Origin: Plantactinospora mayteni
GTDB taxonomy: Bacteria; Actinomycetota; Actinomycetes; Mycobacteriales; Micromonosporaceae
Assembly: GCF_016862935.1 (NCBI RefSeq)
Contig: NZ_BONX01000002.1
Location: forward strand, 366,917 to 430,916
Direction: 5' to 3'
Length of the DNA: 64,000 bases
Each line of letters starts with the position of its first letter. Position 1 is the stretch's first letter. A program made the translations under genes and the position numbers. This document shows positions 41,793 to 51,086 of the stretch, one piece after another. The notes beneath the pieces are model-generated. The model was not told the origin of the DNA. It did no database searches and worked only from the letters and a program-made list of their open reading frames with translations.

Positions 41793-41881
41793 ACCTTTTT
41801 CAACCTCCCCTTGCGGTCCGTCGTGGTCGCAGCTGGAAGTCGGGGCGCACCCACCGGGCGGTTCAGGTTGAAAAAGGTTCA
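41790..41881. repeat. Dispersed inverted-repeat element, copy A
   Basis: A 92-base element with perfect 17-base terminal inverted repeats, TGAACCTTTTTCAACCT and AGGTTGAAAAAGGTTCA, around a GC-rich core that begins CCCCTTGCGGTCCG. Copies B (52748-52836, opposite orientation) and C (59702-59791) share both arms and the core start. No ORF of transposase size is present, so it resembles a MITE or a large REP-like palindrome. Confidence 0.85.
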
Positions 41882-41982
41882 GTCGTCGGCGTCCTGACGC
41901 ACGCGTCGACCTCCCGTCGATCCGGTTCCGGGCGACCGTCCGACCGCCCACCACCAGACTCGTCCGGCGTGCCAGGACCGAC

Positions 41983-42003
41983 AAGTACGCACTAAAAAGT
42001 GGC
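41983..42003. promoter_or_regulatory. HxlR-type operator-like sequence
   Basis: AAGTACGCACTAAAAAGTGGC resembles the AAGTACGCACT-centred sites I associate with HxlR-controlled promoters in actinomycetes. It lies between repeat copy A and the DUF397 terminator with no obvious start codon next to it, so it may be the remains of a lost divergent promoter. Confidence 0.3.
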
Positions 42004-42020
42004 TATCCGCAGTGGCGCGG

Positions 42021-42057
42021 ACGGCGGCCCCGCCTACCGTTCCGGAGGGGCCGCCGT
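42021..42057 (-). terminator. Terminator after the XRE-DUF397 pair
   Basis: ACGGCGGCCCC (42021-42031) and GGGGCCGCCGT (42047-42057) form a perfect 11-base stem with a 15-base loop, 17 bases after the DUF397 stop. Confidence 0.75.
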
Positions 42058-42074
42058 ACCGCGCTCTGGATCGG

Positions 42075-42278
42075 TTACGCCGAAGGCATCCCGTTCTTCA
42101 GCGACGCCGCGAAGCTCGCCCAGGCGATCGGGCGGAACGCCAGCACCGGACCGGAACGGTCCTTGCTGTCCCGTACCGCGACGATGGCCCCGTTGTCGGC
42201 CACCTCGACACAGTTCCCGTTGGCACCCGAACGACTGCTCGTACGCCACCTGGCGTCGGTCGAATCGAAGTCGTACAT
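42075..42278 (-). CDS. DUF397 protein
   Basis: A 67-residue protein with the DUF397 core WRTSSRSGANGNCVEVADN and VAVRDSKDRSGPVLAFRPIAWASF. The ATG at 42278 has AAGGAGG at ideal spacing; the GTG nine bases upstream overlaps that site and is unlikely. It lies 18 bases after the XRE gene. In Streptomyces such pairs (WhiJ/BldB-related) control development and antibiotic production. Confidence 0.92.
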   Translation of the reverse strand: MYDFDSTDARWRTSSRSGANGNCVEVADNGAIVAVRDSKDRSGPVLAFRPIAWASFAASLKNGMPSA

Positions 42279-42296
42279 CTTCTTCACCTCCTTCCG

Positions 42297-43163
42297 TCAA
42301 TCCTGCTCGGCGGCACGGATGATCAAGCGAACCGAGGCCGCCGGGCTGAGCGCCGCCGCGCGAAGATGCTCGAATAGATCCGTGTAACTGGTGATGTCCG
42401 TGTCGCGTTCAAGGAACAGAGCGTTGACGCGGTTCTCTATGTAGACCAGATCCGAATCCGCCGGATCCGGAAAGGCCATGATCGCGAATGCCCCGTACAT
42501 CCCCGGATGCGCACCGACCTCGTAGGGCAGTACCTGCACGGTGATGTTGGGGAGCTTCGTGAGCTTGGCAAGGTGCTGCAACTGGTCGCGCATCACATCC
42601 CCGCCGCCGACTTTGCGGTGCACGACGCTCTCGTCGAGGATCGCCCACACCTTCAGCGGCTCGGCCCTGGTGATCGAATCCTGGCGCTTGAGTCGCGCTT
42701 CAACTCGCCGTTCGACCTCCTGGTCGGTGCCGTCCGGCAACAGGCCGGAGGTAACGGCTCGGGCGTACGCCTCGGTCTGGAGTAGGCCGGGGACGAAGAG
42801 CGACTCGTAGTTGCGGACCGACTGGGCCTCGGACTCGAACGAGATGTAGGTGCTGTACTCGTCGGGCAACTGGTCCTCGTACGCCTGCAACCAGCCCAGT
42901 TGTCCGGCGTCCTTGGCAAGATCGACCAGCTCGGCCCGACGCTCCGGGTCGGTGACGCCGTAAAGGTCGAGCAACCCGAGCAGGGTTCGGCGCTGGGGAC
43001 GGGCCCGCGCGGTTTCCAGGCGCCAGAGGGTCGCGGGGTTCATGTGGGTCCGCTCGGCGACGTCCTCCCGGGTGAGTGCGGCACCGTGTCGCAGTGCGCG
43101 GATTTCCGCCGCCAGTCGGCGCAGTCTGACGGTCGGCGGTTGCTTTCGTGCCGCCACGTTCAT
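42297..43163 (-). CDS. XRE-family regulator with DUF5753 (WhiJ-like)
   Basis: A 288-residue regulator. The helix-turn-helix lies at about 15-65 (RLAAEIRALRHGAALTREDVAERTHMNPATLWRLETARARP). The remainder (about 95-280; YESLFVPGLLQTEAYARAV, VQVLPYEVGAHPGMYGAFAIMAF) is the DUF5753 effector domain. With the DUF397 gene it forms the standard actinomycete pair in which the small protein is thought to modulate the regulator. Two palindromes upstream at 43194-43259 could be its own operators. Confidence 0.93.
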   Translation of the reverse strand: MNVAARKQPPTVRLRRLAAEIRALRHGAALTREDVAERTHMNPATLWRLETARARPQRRTLLGLLDLYGVTDPERRAELVDLAKDAGQLGWLQAYEDQLPDEYSTYISFESEAQSVRNYESLFVPGLLQTEAYARAVTSGLLPDGTDQEVERRVEARLKRQDSITRAEPLKVWAILDESVVHRKVGGGDVMRDQLQHLAKLTKLPNITVQVLPYEVGAHPGMYGAFAIMAFPDPADSDLVYIENRVNALFLERDTDITSYTDLFEHLRAAALSPAASVRLIIRAAEQD

Positions 43164-43193
43164 GCTCCTTCGCTCCTCTCCAGTCTCATGTGG

Positions 43194-43259
43194 CTTGCGT
43201 TTGCAAGGCAACGGAAAAGCCGCGCGATATGAACAGAACGTCTCTTCGCAAGCCTTGCG
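43194..43259. promoter_or_regulatory. Two CTTGC/GCAAG palindromes upstream of the XRE gene
   Basis: CTTGC-GTTT-GCAAG (43194-43207) and CGCAAG-C-CTTGCG (43247-43259) share the same half-site in opposite arrangement. Their centres are about 52.5 bases apart, five helical turns. They lie 31-96 bases before the XRE start, where autoregulation is expected. The rest of the 308-base gap to 43471 shows no other feature. Confidence 0.45.
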
Positions 43260-43471
43260 TTCGTGCATGACGCTCCAGCAACATGACCCACGGTACGGCC
43301 TTGGTCACGCTTTGGTTGGCCCGTACCGGCCACGGCGCGCCGCGCACCTTCCCCCGCTGGGGTGCGTCGTGGCCACCCCCGCCCCTCGGGCGGATGTCCC
43401 GCACCCGGGATGCCGGGCAGGTCTTCTGGCGGCAACCAGCTGCTCGGCATCCCTCCATCCTGGAGGTCGCC

Positions 43472-43621
43472 ATGCTGCTGCGCCTGTTCTTCACGGTCGT
43501 CGGCTGCACCCTGCTCGGCTTCCTCGCCGGGCTCTTCGCGTTCAAGGTCAAGTCCCGCTGGTGTCCACGCTGCGGTACGACCACGTCCGAACTGGCCGGC
43601 CAGCATCGCGCCCGGCCGTGA
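43472..43621 (+). CDS. Small membrane-anchored CPxCG protein
   Basis: A 49-residue protein: one N-terminal hydrophobic helix (LLRLFFTVVGCTLLGFLAGLFAF) and a short basic tail with a WCPRCG zinc-ribbon half (residues 30-35). TGGAGG precedes the ATG at good distance. Proteins of this size are easily missed; function unknown. A metal site could form by dimerisation. Confidence 0.6.
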   Translation: MLLRLFFTVVGCTLLGFLAGLFAFKVKSRWCPRCGTTTSELAGQHRARP

Positions 43622-43668
43622 CCGTGGCCGCCACTCGTGTCGCGCGCTTCAGCAGAGAGGAACGGCTC

Positions 43669-43857
43669 GTGAGCCTGGAGGAACTGACCCAAAGGAAGCC
43701 CTTCTACGCGACGATGCGTCTGCTGACCGAGGCGGCCTGGCGGCGCAACCTGACCGTCGAGGCCCTGCTGGCCCTGACCGACCTGCTCGATCCGCCGCAG
43801 GACGCGGAGGCCGCACACCCGGCCGGCGAGACGTCGACACCGGGTACGCCCGGCTGA
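43669..43857 (+). CDS. Small helical protein, unknown
   Basis: A 62-residue ORF starting with GTG and preceded by AGAGG. The sequence LEELTQRKPFYATMRLLTEAAWRRNLTVEALLALTDLLDPP is helical and amphipathic, and the tail is Thr/Gly/Pro rich. It follows the CPxCG gene by 47 bases and may be co-transcribed with it. Not recognised. Confidence 0.5.
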   Translation: MSLEELTQRKPFYATMRLLTEAAWRRNLTVEALLALTDLLDPPQDAEAAHPAGETSTPGTPG

Positions 43858-43904
43858 GCCGGCCGGGCTTCTATAGGTGTCGACCGAAACGTAGTGTTGG
43901 TCGG

Positions 43905-44489
43905 GTGAGTGGTGACGTGGTCCCGTCGAAGCGGGAGGTACGGATTTCCGACGCCGAGCGGGAGGCCGTCGTCGCCCGGTTGAGCGCTGCGGTCTCGGAG
44001 GGCCGGCTGACCCTGCCCGAGTTCGAGGAGCGCGTCGACGGCGTGCTGCGCGCCCGGACCGACGGCGAGGTGCAGCCCTTCGTCGCCGACCTGCCGGCCG
44101 TGGCCCCGGCCGTCGCGCCCGACGAGGTCGTCGAGTTGAGCAGCCATGCCGGGCAGATCAAGCGCTCCGGCCGGTGGGCGGTACCCCGGCGGTTGGTGAT
44201 ACGCAGCATGGCCGGCACGGTCAAGCTCGATCTGCGGCACGCCGTGATCAGTCACCGGGTGGTCGAGATCGACCTCGCCACCCAGGCCGGCTCGACGACC
44301 ATTGTGCTGCCAGTCGGCGCAACCGCCAACATCGACGGGATCAACACGAGCGCCGGCACGGCGAGGGCCAAGGTGCCGTCCACACCCGAACCCGGCTCGA
44401 CCGCCCCGCACGTCGTGGTCACCGGCAGCACCGCCGCCGGCTCCCTGGTGGTGCGCTACGAGCGCCGGTTCTGGCGCTGGCGCTGGTAG
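43905..44489 (+). CDS. DUF1707 protein with LiaF-like C-terminal beta domain
   Basis: A 194-residue protein. RISDAEREAVVARLSAAVSEGRLTLPEFEERVDGVLRARTDGE is the N-terminal DUF1707 domain. The C-terminal half (about 95-185; RLVIRSMAGTVKLDLRHAVI, TTIVLPVGATANIDGI, HVVVTGSTAAGSLVVRYE) is a right-handed beta repeat like LiaF/DUF2154 cell-wall stress proteins. No transmembrane segment is seen. Probably cytoplasmic or membrane-associated; exact role unknown. Confidence 0.85.
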   Translation: MSGDVVPSKREVRISDAEREAVVARLSAAVSEGRLTLPEFEERVDGVLRARTDGEVQPFVADLPAVAPAVAPDEVVELSSHAGQIKRSGRWAVPRRLVIRSMAGTVKLDLRHAVISHRVVEIDLATQAGSTTIVLPVGATANIDGINTSAGTARAKVPSTPEPGSTAPHVVVTGSTAAGSLVVRYERRFWRWRW

Positions 44490-44661
44490 CCCGACGACGG
44501 CCTACCCGGACACGATGGTGCGGAAGCGGGGGACGACGACCCCGACGCGCCCGTCGGCGACAACCCCCGCAGATCCCGACGACAACCCCGCGAAATGTGG
44601 CTCGGATAACGGAAGACAGGGCCGACGGCGGCTCCGACGACGGCTCTGCGAGTCTGCACGG

Positions 44662-45186
44662 ATGCAGGACTGGGAGACGCGGGTCGCCGAGGCGTGGGCG
44701 TCGATCGACGACTACGAGGACCGGGAAGCCGATTTCCGTACCGTGATCGACAGCTTGGCGGCGGAACTGCCCGACGACGATCCCGTTGCCGCGTTCGAGC
44801 GCGCCTGCGCGTGGGACTCGACCGGACACTCCGACCGGGCCGTGCCGCTCTATCGGTGGGCGCTCGACCACGGGCTCTCCGGTTACCGGCGGCGCCGGGC
44901 AGTGATCCAGATGTCCAGCTCGCTGCGGAACATCGGGCAGGCCGAATTCGCGGTCACCCTGCTGGAGGCGGAGCGCGACATCGACCCGGCGACGTTGGAC
45001 GAGCCGACCCGGACCCTCACCGACGCGATCAGCGCCACCCTGGCGCTCTGCCTGGCCGACAGTGGTCGCGAGCGGGAAGCGGTGTCGGTCGCGGTCGCCG
45101 CGCTCGCCCCACACCTGCCCCGTTACCAGCGCTCGATGGCGAACTACGCGCGACTGCTGCTCGCCCCCGACACCAAACCCGAATAG
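44662..45186 (+). CDS. Tetratricopeptide-repeat protein
   Basis: This 174-residue helical protein matches the small actinomycete TPR proteins: FERACAWDSTGHSDRAVPLYRWALDHGLSGYRRRRAVIQMSSSLRNIGQAEFAVTLLE, then a further pair of helices. ATG 44662 is preferred; the longer open frame upstream is Arg/Thr rich and unlike the family. The 172 bases between it and the DUF1707 gene hold nothing else that I can name. Confidence 0.82.
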   Translation: MQDWETRVAEAWASIDDYEDREADFRTVIDSLAAELPDDDPVAAFERACAWDSTGHSDRAVPLYRWALDHGLSGYRRRRAVIQMSSSLRNIGQAEFAVTLLEAERDIDPATLDEPTRTLTDAISATLALCLADSGREREAVSVAVAALAPHLPRYQRSMANYARLLLAPDTKPE

Positions 45187-45245
45187 CTCGCCCCGACCCC
45201 TAACCGGAACACCTGGCGCCCGACGCCGAACCGGGATGGCTGGCG

Positions 45246-46175
45246 TCAGTACGGCGTGACTCCCGCCGGCAGGGTCGAGTTCTCGGCGGCCGTACCGATG
45301 AATCGCAGCAGGATCCGCCGGAACGCCCTCGCCGCGTGCGTCGGTTCCGGCTCCCGCCGCCGGGCCAGCGCGATCGTCCGGTGCACTCCGGGCGGGGCCA
45401 GCGGGGTGACCCAGAGCCTGGGCCGCCGGGCGACCACGATGCCCGGCACCAGGGCCACGCCGAGTCCCGCCTCCACGAAGCTCAGCACCGCGTCCATCTC
45501 GCCGCCGTCGACCGCGAGCGACGGCTCGAAGCCGGCCTCCCGGCAGGCCCGCAGGGTGGCGTCCCGCAGGTCGTAGCCCTGCCGGAACATCAGCAGCGGC
45601 TGGTGCCGCAGGTCGGTCAGATGCATGGTGCCGGCCGAGTCGGTCATCGGCAGCGGGTTGAGCGACGCGACCACCAGGTTGTCCCGGAGGATCGGCTCGG
45701 CGGTCAGGGCCGGGTCGGCGCCGGTCGCCGGCAGGATGATCAGCGCGAGATCCAGCTCGCCCCGGAGCAGGTCGCGGACGAGATCCTGCGAACCGCTCTC
45801 CTCCACCCGCAGGTCGACGCCGGGGTGGGCGTCCCGGAACCGACGCAGCACGGCCGGGGCGAGCGAGGTGGCCAGGCTGGGGGTGGCGCCGAGGCGTACC
45901 CGGCCGCGCCGGACCCCGACGAGTTCCTGCACCTCGCGGCGGGCGGTGTCGACGTCGGCCAGGATGCGCTCGGCGAGCGGCAGCAGCACCTCGCCGGCCG
46001 CCGTCAGGCCGATGTTGCCCCGGACGCGCTCGAAGAGCGGGGCGCCGAGATCCGACTCCAGGGCGTGAATCTGCTTACTCAGCGAGGGCTGGGTGATCCC
46101 GACATTGTCGGCGGCATGAGTGAAATGCCGGGTTTCCGCCACTGCCACGAAGTATCTCAACTGGTGGAGCTGCAC
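45246..46175 (-). CDS. LysR-family regulator
   Basis: A 309-residue LysR regulator. The DNA-binding domain is at 1-60 (LHQLRYFVAVAETRHFTHAADNVGITQPSLSKQIHALESDLGAPLFER). The effector domain follows (VRLGATPSLATSLAPAVLRRFRDAHPGV). It is divergent from sdhC with a 74-base gap and probably controls it. The GTG start is at 46175. Confidence 0.94.
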   Translation of the reverse strand: MQLHQLRYFVAVAETRHFTHAADNVGITQPSLSKQIHALESDLGAPLFERVRGNIGLTAAGEVLLPLAERILADVDTARREVQELVGVRRGRVRLGATPSLATSLAPAVLRRFRDAHPGVDLRVEESGSQDLVRDLLRGELDLALIILPATGADPALTAEPILRDNLVVASLNPLPMTDSAGTMHLTDLRHQPLLMFRQGYDLRDATLRACREAGFEPSLAVDGGEMDAVLSFVEAGLGVALVPGIVVARRPRLWVTPLAPPGVHRTIALARRREPEPTHAARAFRRILLRFIGTAAENSTLPAGVTPY

Positions 46176-46249
46176 TCGGATAGCCTACAGCTATCGTCAC
46201 TGAGCCTTCGATGCATTGGACGACTAATCGGAGGTCTCCTAGCGTTCAG

Positions 46250-46942
46250 GTGGTGACAGCTGTATCGACGCGGTCGCCGATCCGGTCCAGCATCGGCCTG
46301 AAGGCCGTGATGGCGGTGACGGGCATCCTGCTGGTGCTCTTCCTGATCGCGCACATGCTCGGCAACCTCAAGATCTTCTTCGGTCCCGCGTCCTTCGACC
46401 ACTACGCGCACTGGCTGCGGACCATCGGCTCCCCCGTGCTGCCCGACACCTGGTACCTGTGGATCCAGCGCGCCGTGCTCGGCACCGCCCTGGTCGCGCA
46501 CATCTGGTCGGCCACCGTGCTGGCCCGGCGGGCCCGGGTGGCCCGACCCGTCCGGTACGCGCACCGCCCCAAGGTGCACGGCAGCTACGCGGCCCGGACC
46601 ATGCGTTGGGGCGGGGTGATCATCGCGCTCTTCGTCGTCTACCACCTGCTGGACCTGACCACCGGTGACCTGAACCCGGTCGGCGACCCGCGCCGGCCGT
46701 ACGCGAACGTGGCCGCCGGGTTCGCGCCGGAACGCTGGTACGTGACCCTGGTCTACACCGTCGCGATCGTGACGCTCGGCTTCCACCTGCGGCACGGGAT
46801 GTTCAGCGCGTTCCGCAGCCTCGGTCAGCAGACTCCCCGGGGCGAGGCCCGGGCCCGGGCCGCCGCGCTCGGCTTCTCCGTCGCGCTCTGCGCCGGATTC
46901 CTGGTCGTCCCCTTCGCCGTGATCGCGGGATTGGTGCGTTGA
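46250..46942 (+). CDS. sdhC: Succinate dehydrogenase cytochrome b subunit
   Basis: This 230-residue membrane anchor has five predicted transmembrane helices and conserved histidines, among them AHMLGNL, HYAHW, AHIW and VYHLLDLT, for two hemes, as in the single-anchor (type B) enzymes. It starts at one of two adjacent GTG codons (46250 or 46253); GGAGG lies 15 bases upstream. The stop overlaps a TTG just before the SdhA start. Confidence 0.93.
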   Translation: MVTAVSTRSPIRSSIGLKAVMAVTGILLVLFLIAHMLGNLKIFFGPASFDHYAHWLRTIGSPVLPDTWYLWIQRAVLGTALVAHIWSATVLARRARVARPVRYAHRPKVHGSYAARTMRWGGVIIALFVVYHLLDLTTGDLNPVGDPRRPYANVAAGFAPERWYVTLVYTVAIVTLGFHLRHGMFSAFRSLGQQTPRGEARARAAALGFSVALCAGFLVVPFAVIAGLVR

Positions 46943-46944
46943 GA

Positions 46945-48900
46945 ATGAACGCCTCTGGTGGCTTGGACCTTTTCACGCTGGGCGAGCCGATCGCCGACGC
47001 CAAGGCCCCGGACGGGCCGATCGAGACCCGCTGGCAGCGCCGCCGGTTCGCCGCCAAGCTGGTCAACCCGGCCAACCGGCGCAAGCTGACGGTGATCGTG
47101 GTCGGTACCGGGCTGGCCGGCGGCTCGGCCGCCGCGACGCTGGGCGAGCAGGGCTATCAGGTCAGGTCCTACTGCTATCAGGACAGCCCGCGCCGGGCGC
47201 ACTCGATCGCGGCTCAGGGCGGCATCAACGCCGCCAAGAACTACCGCAACGACGGCGACTCGATCCAGCGGCTCTTCTACGACACGGTCAAGGGCGGTGA
47301 CTTCCGGTCCCGGGAGTCGAACGTACGACGGCTCGCCGAGGTCTCGGTGGAGATCATCGACCAGGCGGTGGCCCAGGGCGTACCGTTCGCCCGGGAGTAC
47401 GGCGGGCTGCTCGACACCCGCTCGTTCGGCGGTGCGCAGGTGCAGCGCACCTTCTACGCCCGGGGCCAGACGGGCCAGCAGTTGCTGCTCGGGGCGTACC
47501 AGGCGTTGGAGCGGCAGATCGGGCTGGGCCGGGTCGAGATGCACAGTCGGCACGAGATGCTGGAACTGATCGTGGTCGACGGCCGGGCCCGGGGCATCGT
47601 GGTCCGGGACCTGGTCACCGGCGAGATCACGACCGACTTCGCCGACGCGGTGGTGCTGGCCTCCGGCGGCTACGGCAACGTCTTCTACCTCTCCACCAAC
47701 GCCAAGGGCTGCAACGTCACCGCCACCTGGCGGGCGCACCGCAAGGGCGCGCTCTTCGCCAACCCCTGCTACACGCAGATCCACCCGACCTGCATCCCGG
47801 TCTCCGGCGACCATCAGTCGAAGTTGACCCTGATGAGCGAGTCGCTGCGCAACGACGGCCGGGTCTGGGTGCCGGAGGCGGCCGGCGACGACCGCCCACC
47901 CCGGCAGATCCCGGAGGAGGAGCGGGACTACTTCCTGGAGCGGCTGTACCCGTCCTTCGGCAACCTGGTCCCCCGGGACATCGCCTCCCGAGCGGCCAAG
48001 AACGTCTGCGACTCCGGGCGGGGCGTCGGGCAGTCCGGGCTCGGCGTCTATCTCGACTTCGCCGACGCGATCGACCGGCTCGGCCGGCCCACCATCGCCG
48101 AGCGGTACGGCAACCTCTTCGAGATGTACCAGCGGATCACCGGCGAGGACCCGTACGAGGTGCCGATGCGGATCTATCCGGCGGTGCACTACACGATGGG
48201 CGGGCTCTGGGTCGACTACGACCTCCAGTCGACCATCCCCGGCCTGTTCGTGATCGGCGAGGCGAACTTCTCCGACCACGGCGCCAACCGGCTCGGCGCC
48301 TCCGCGCTGATGCAGGGCCTGGCCGACGGCTATTTCGTGCTGCCCAGCACCATCGCCGACTATCTCGCGGCCGGGCCGTTCGACGCGCTCACCGACGACC
48401 ACCCGGAGGTGGTGGCGGCCCGGGACGACGTCACCGACCGACTCGACCGGCTGCTCGCCTGCCAGGGGGACCGCACCGTCGACTCGTTCCACCGCGAACT
48501 GGGCCAGATCATGTGGGACCACTGTGGAATGGAGCGGAGCGACGCCGGGCTGCGCAAGGCGCTCGGCGAGATCCGCGGCCTGCGCGAGCAGTTCTGGCAG
48601 CGGGTGAAGGTGCCCGGCGACGGCGAAGGGCTCAACCAGGCGCTGGAGAAGGCCGGCCGGGTCGCCGACTTCTTCGAGCTGGCCGAGCTGATGTGCGTGG
48701 ACGCGCTGCACCGGACAGAGTCGGCCGGCGGGCACTTCCGGGCCGAGAGCCAGACCCCGGAGGGCGAGGCGCAACGCGACGACGAGCACTTCAGCTATGT
48801 GGCGGCCTGGGAGTTCACCGGCGCCGACCGCCCGCCGGTGCTGCACCGGGAAGACCTGCGATTCGAGTACGTCCACCCGAGCCAGCGGAGTTACAAGTGA
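46945..48900 (+). CDS. sdhA: Succinate dehydrogenase flavoprotein subunit
   Basis: A 651-residue FAD subunit. [22 protein letters not shown] binds ADP, and [22 protein letters not shown] surrounds the covalent-FAD His. HPTCIP and the R/H catalytic set follow; [17 protein letters not shown] is near the end of the FAD domain. It belongs to the SdhA group seen in Mycobacterium Sdh1. TTG 46939 is an alternative start. Confidence 0.96.
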   Translation: MNASGGLDLFTLGEPIADAKAPDGPIETRWQRRRFAAKLVNPANRRKLTVIVVGTGLAGGSAAATLGEQGYQVRSYCYQDSPRRAHSIAAQGGINAAKNYRNDGDSIQRLFYDTVKGGDFRSRESNVRRLAEVSVEIIDQAVAQGVPFAREYGGLLDTRSFGGAQVQRTFYARGQTGQQLLLGAYQALERQIGLGRVEMHSRHEMLELIVVDGRARGIVVRDLVTGEITTDFADAVVLASGGYGNVFYLSTNAKGCNVTATWRAHRKGALFANPCYTQIHPTCIPVSGDHQSKLTLMSESLRNDGRVWVPEAAGDDRPPRQIPEEERDYFLERLYPSFGNLVPRDIASRAAKNVCDSGRGVGQSGLGVYLDFADAIDRLGRPTIAERYGNLFEMYQRITGEDPYEVPMRIYPAVHYTMGGLWVDYDLQSTIPGLFVIGEANFSDHGANRLGASALMQGLADGYFVLPSTIADYLAAGPFDALTDDHPEVVAARDDVTDRLDRLLACQGDRTVDSFHRELGQIMWDHCGMERSDAGLRKALGEIRGLREQFWQRVKVPGDGEGLNQALEKAGRVADFFELAELMCVDALHRTESAGGHFRAESQTPEGEAQRDDEHFSYVAAWEFTGADRPPVLHREDLRFEYVHPSQRSYK

Positions 48901-49658
48901 ATCTGACCCTGCGGATCTGGCGGCAGACGGGACCGGACGATCCCGGCCGGATGGTCAGCTACCAGGTCCCGGACGTCTCCCCCGACATGTCGTTCCTGGA
49001 GATGCTGGACGTACTCAACGACCGGCTGACCCTCGACGGCGAGGACCCTGTCGCCTTCGACCACGACTGCCGGGAAGGCATCTGCGGCGCCTGCGGCATG
49101 GTGATCAACGGCGTCGCGCACGGCCCGGAGCGGGCCACCACCGCCTGCCAGCTCCACATGCGACACTTCCGGGACGGCCAGACCATCGACATCGAGCCGT
49201 GGCGGGCCAAGGCGTTCCCGGTGATCAAGGACCTGGTGGTGGACCGGAGCGCGTTCGACCGGATCATCGCGGCCGGCGGATACGTCACCGCGCCGACCGG
49301 TGCCGCCCCGGAGGCGCACGCCCAACTGGTCCGCAAGTCCGATGCGGACGCCGCGTTCGAGTCGGCCGCCTGCATCGGCTGCGGTGCCTGCGTCGCGGCC
49401 TGCCCGAACGGCTCGGCGATGCTCTTCACCGCCGCCAAGGTGAGCCACCTGAGCCTGCTGCCGCAGGGCCAGCCGGAACGCACCACCCGGGTCGTCGGGA
49501 TGGTCGACGCGCACGACGAGGCGGGCTTCGGCGGCTGCACCAACATCGGGGAGTGCACGGCCGTCTGTCCGAAGGGGATTCCGCTGACCAGCATCGGCCG
49601 GCTCAACCGGGACTATCTGCGAGCCACCCGGGAGCGGGACGGCGTACCCGGCACCTGA
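48897..49658 (+). CDS. sdhB: Succinate dehydrogenase iron-sulfur subunit
   Basis: A 253-residue protein with the [2Fe-2S] ligands [12 protein letters not shown] and a later Cys (ATTAC). The [4Fe-4S] and [3Fe-4S] sites lie in [14 protein letters not shown] and [17 protein letters not shown] at 48897 overlaps the SdhA stop. It completes the sdhCAB operon, which carries electrons from succinate to menaquinone. Confidence 0.96.
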   Translation: MNLTLRIWRQTGPDDPGRMVSYQVPDVSPDMSFLEMLDVLNDRLTLDGEDPVAFDHDCREGICGACGMVINGVAHGPERATTACQLHMRHFRDGQTIDIEPWRAKAFPVIKDLVVDRSAFDRIIAAGGYVTAPTGAAPEAHAQLVRKSDADAAFESAACIGCGACVAACPNGSAMLFTAAKVSHLSLLPQGQPERTTRVVGMVDAHDEAGFGGCTNIGECTAVCPKGIPLTSIGRLNRDYLRATRERDGVPGT

Positions 49659-49660
49659 TC

Positions 49661-49685
49661 GCCGGCAGCACCGCCGCTGGCCGGC
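49661..49685 (+). terminator. Terminator after sdhB
   Basis: GCCGGCAGC (49661-49669) and GCTGGCCGGC (49676-49685) pair with one bulged base around a six-base loop, directly after the sdhB stop. Confidence 0.55.
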
Positions 49686-49696
49686 GCGAACCGGCG

Positions 49697-49788
49697 ATAC
49701 ACCGCTGATACCACACGTCGTGTGCGAGTCGTGCGAGTCGTGCGAACCGCATACACCGCCATACACCGCACGGTGTGCGAGTCGTGCC
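49697..49788. repeat. Cluster of nine-base direct repeats
   Basis: GTGCGAGTC occurs three times (from about 49722, 49731 and 49775) and ATACACCGC three times (from about 49698, 49751 and 49761), with a CACAC-GTC-GTGTG palindrome between. They lie upstream of the beta-lactamase-like gene and may be regulator sites or just a slipped repeat. Confidence 0.5.
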
Positions 49789-49917
49789 CTACAGCGGTGC
49801 GGGCCGCGGTCGCCTATTGTTACCGGTCGGCAAGCCGCGAATCCGGCAGTCCCTCGCGCGGGCCCGTTCGTGTCGGGCGGCCGTCGGGCGGCGACATCGA
49901 CTCCGATGGGAGACCAC

Positions 49918-50937
49918 GTGGTAAGCAGGGTGAATCGCAGGACCGCTCTGGGCATCGGCACCGCCGCCACCGCCGGCGTCGTGCTCGGAACCGCCACCCC
50001 GGCGATGGCCGCCCCGAACAGAGGCCAGGGAGTCGAGAGCCCCGACCGGGCCCGGGCCGACCAGGTCGCCGCGATCTACCGGCGGGAGAAGACCAAGGCC
50101 GGCGGCAACTGGTACGCGTACCTGAGCGTGGCCAGCGGGACCGGCCCGGCACCGCTGCCGGCGGTACGGGAGAACCCGGACACCGTGGTCGAGGCGTACA
50201 GCGTCAACAAGATCGCGGTGGCCACGGCGGTACTGGACAAGGTCGACCGGGGACTGCTCACTCTGGACCAGCGGGTCGACGTCACCGCGTCGATCGTGGT
50301 GCCGGGCGGCGACGGCATCTTCAGCCTGGACGGCGCGTACCCCAGCTCGGTGACCCTGGGGCACGTGCTCGCCGCCCTGCTGACCGTCTCCGACGACACC
50401 GCCGTCCGGCTCTGCGGCCTGGTCTGCCCGGCCGCCGAACTCAACCAGATCCTGGTCGCCAAGGGCTTCCCGAAGACCCAGGTCGAGCCGGTCGCCAACC
50501 CGAACCGGTTCTTCCTCGGCACCAGCACCGCCCGGGAGACCCACGACCTGCTCCAGGCACTGGTCCGGGGCACGCTGCTCTCCGCCACCTCGACCACCTT
50601 CCTGCTCAACCAGCTCCGCGCGCCGATCGCGTTCACCGACGGCATCCGCCGGAACATGTCGTCGGCCGACCGGGCCCGGATCGCCACCAAGGCGGGCTGG
50701 TTCAGCAACGCCCGGCACGAGGCCGGACTGATCTTCGACCCGGCCGGTACGCCGGTGCTGACGTATGTGCTCTTCGCCGACGGCCAAGCCGGCTCGGACA
50801 ACTTCGGCTCGACCCATCCGGCCGTGCAGGCTCGGGCGGCGATGGGCCCGGCCTTCCTCAGCACGGTCGACGGGCTGACCAACCTGTCCGTGCCGGCCCG
50901 CCGACCGAGGATGTACCGGCCGAGCAACGGCGGCTGA
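49918..50937 (+). CDS. Tat-exported class A beta-lactamase-like serine hydrolase
   Basis: This 339-residue exported protein has a twin-arginine signal (RVNRRTALGIGTA at 4-16, cleavage near APAMA-A at about 31). The SxxK motif is S95-V-N-K98; SDD (158-160) stands where class A enzymes have SDN. KAG (in ATKAGWF) stands where they have KTG. The Ala in KAG and Asp in SDD occur in proteins related to, but distinct from, drug-resistance beta-lactamases, so resistance is not implied. GTG 49918 has GGGAG upstream; an ATG at 49906 is the alternative. Confidence 0.85.
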   Translation: MVSRVNRRTALGIGTAATAGVVLGTATPAMAAPNRGQGVESPDRARADQVAAIYRREKTKAGGNWYAYLSVASGTGPAPLPAVRENPDTVVEAYSVNKIAVATAVLDKVDRGLLTLDQRVDVTASIVVPGGDGIFSLDGAYPSSVTLGHVLAALLTVSDDTAVRLCGLVCPAAELNQILVAKGFPKTQVEPVANPNRFFLGTSTARETHDLLQALVRGTLLSATSTTFLLNQLRAPIAFTDGIRRNMSSADRARIATKAGWFSNARHEAGLIFDPAGTPVLTYVLFADGQAGSDNFGSTHPAVQARAAMGPAFLSTVDGLTNLSVPARRPRMYRPSNGG

Positions 50938-51038
50938 CTCCCGCCGTACGCCGGCCGGTGGTACGCCGGCCCAGGCCGCCGAGCCGACCACCTTCACCAA
51001 CACCGTGCCGGACTCCCGTCCGGAGTGGGTGCCGGCCG

Positions 51039-51074
51039 CCGGTGCCCCTCGCTCGTGGGAACGAGGGGCACCGG
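51039..51074. terminator. Bidirectional terminator
   Basis: CCGGTGCCCCTCG (51039-51051) and CGAGGGGCACCGG (51062-51074) form a perfect 13-base stem with a ten-base loop between converging genes. Confidence 0.85.
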
Positions 51075-51086
51075 CGGAGGTGGCAG

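Noticed and set aside
41790..41881. Repeat copy A as an ordinary terminator for the HxlR gene
   Set aside because: The arms are 58 bases apart and the same element occurs in two divergent promoter regions, where a terminator makes no sense.
49918..50937. Antibiotic-resistance gene for the cluster product or beta-lactams
   Set aside because: Motifs deviate (SDD, KAG) and it is not near the cluster; the sequence alone does not support resistance.
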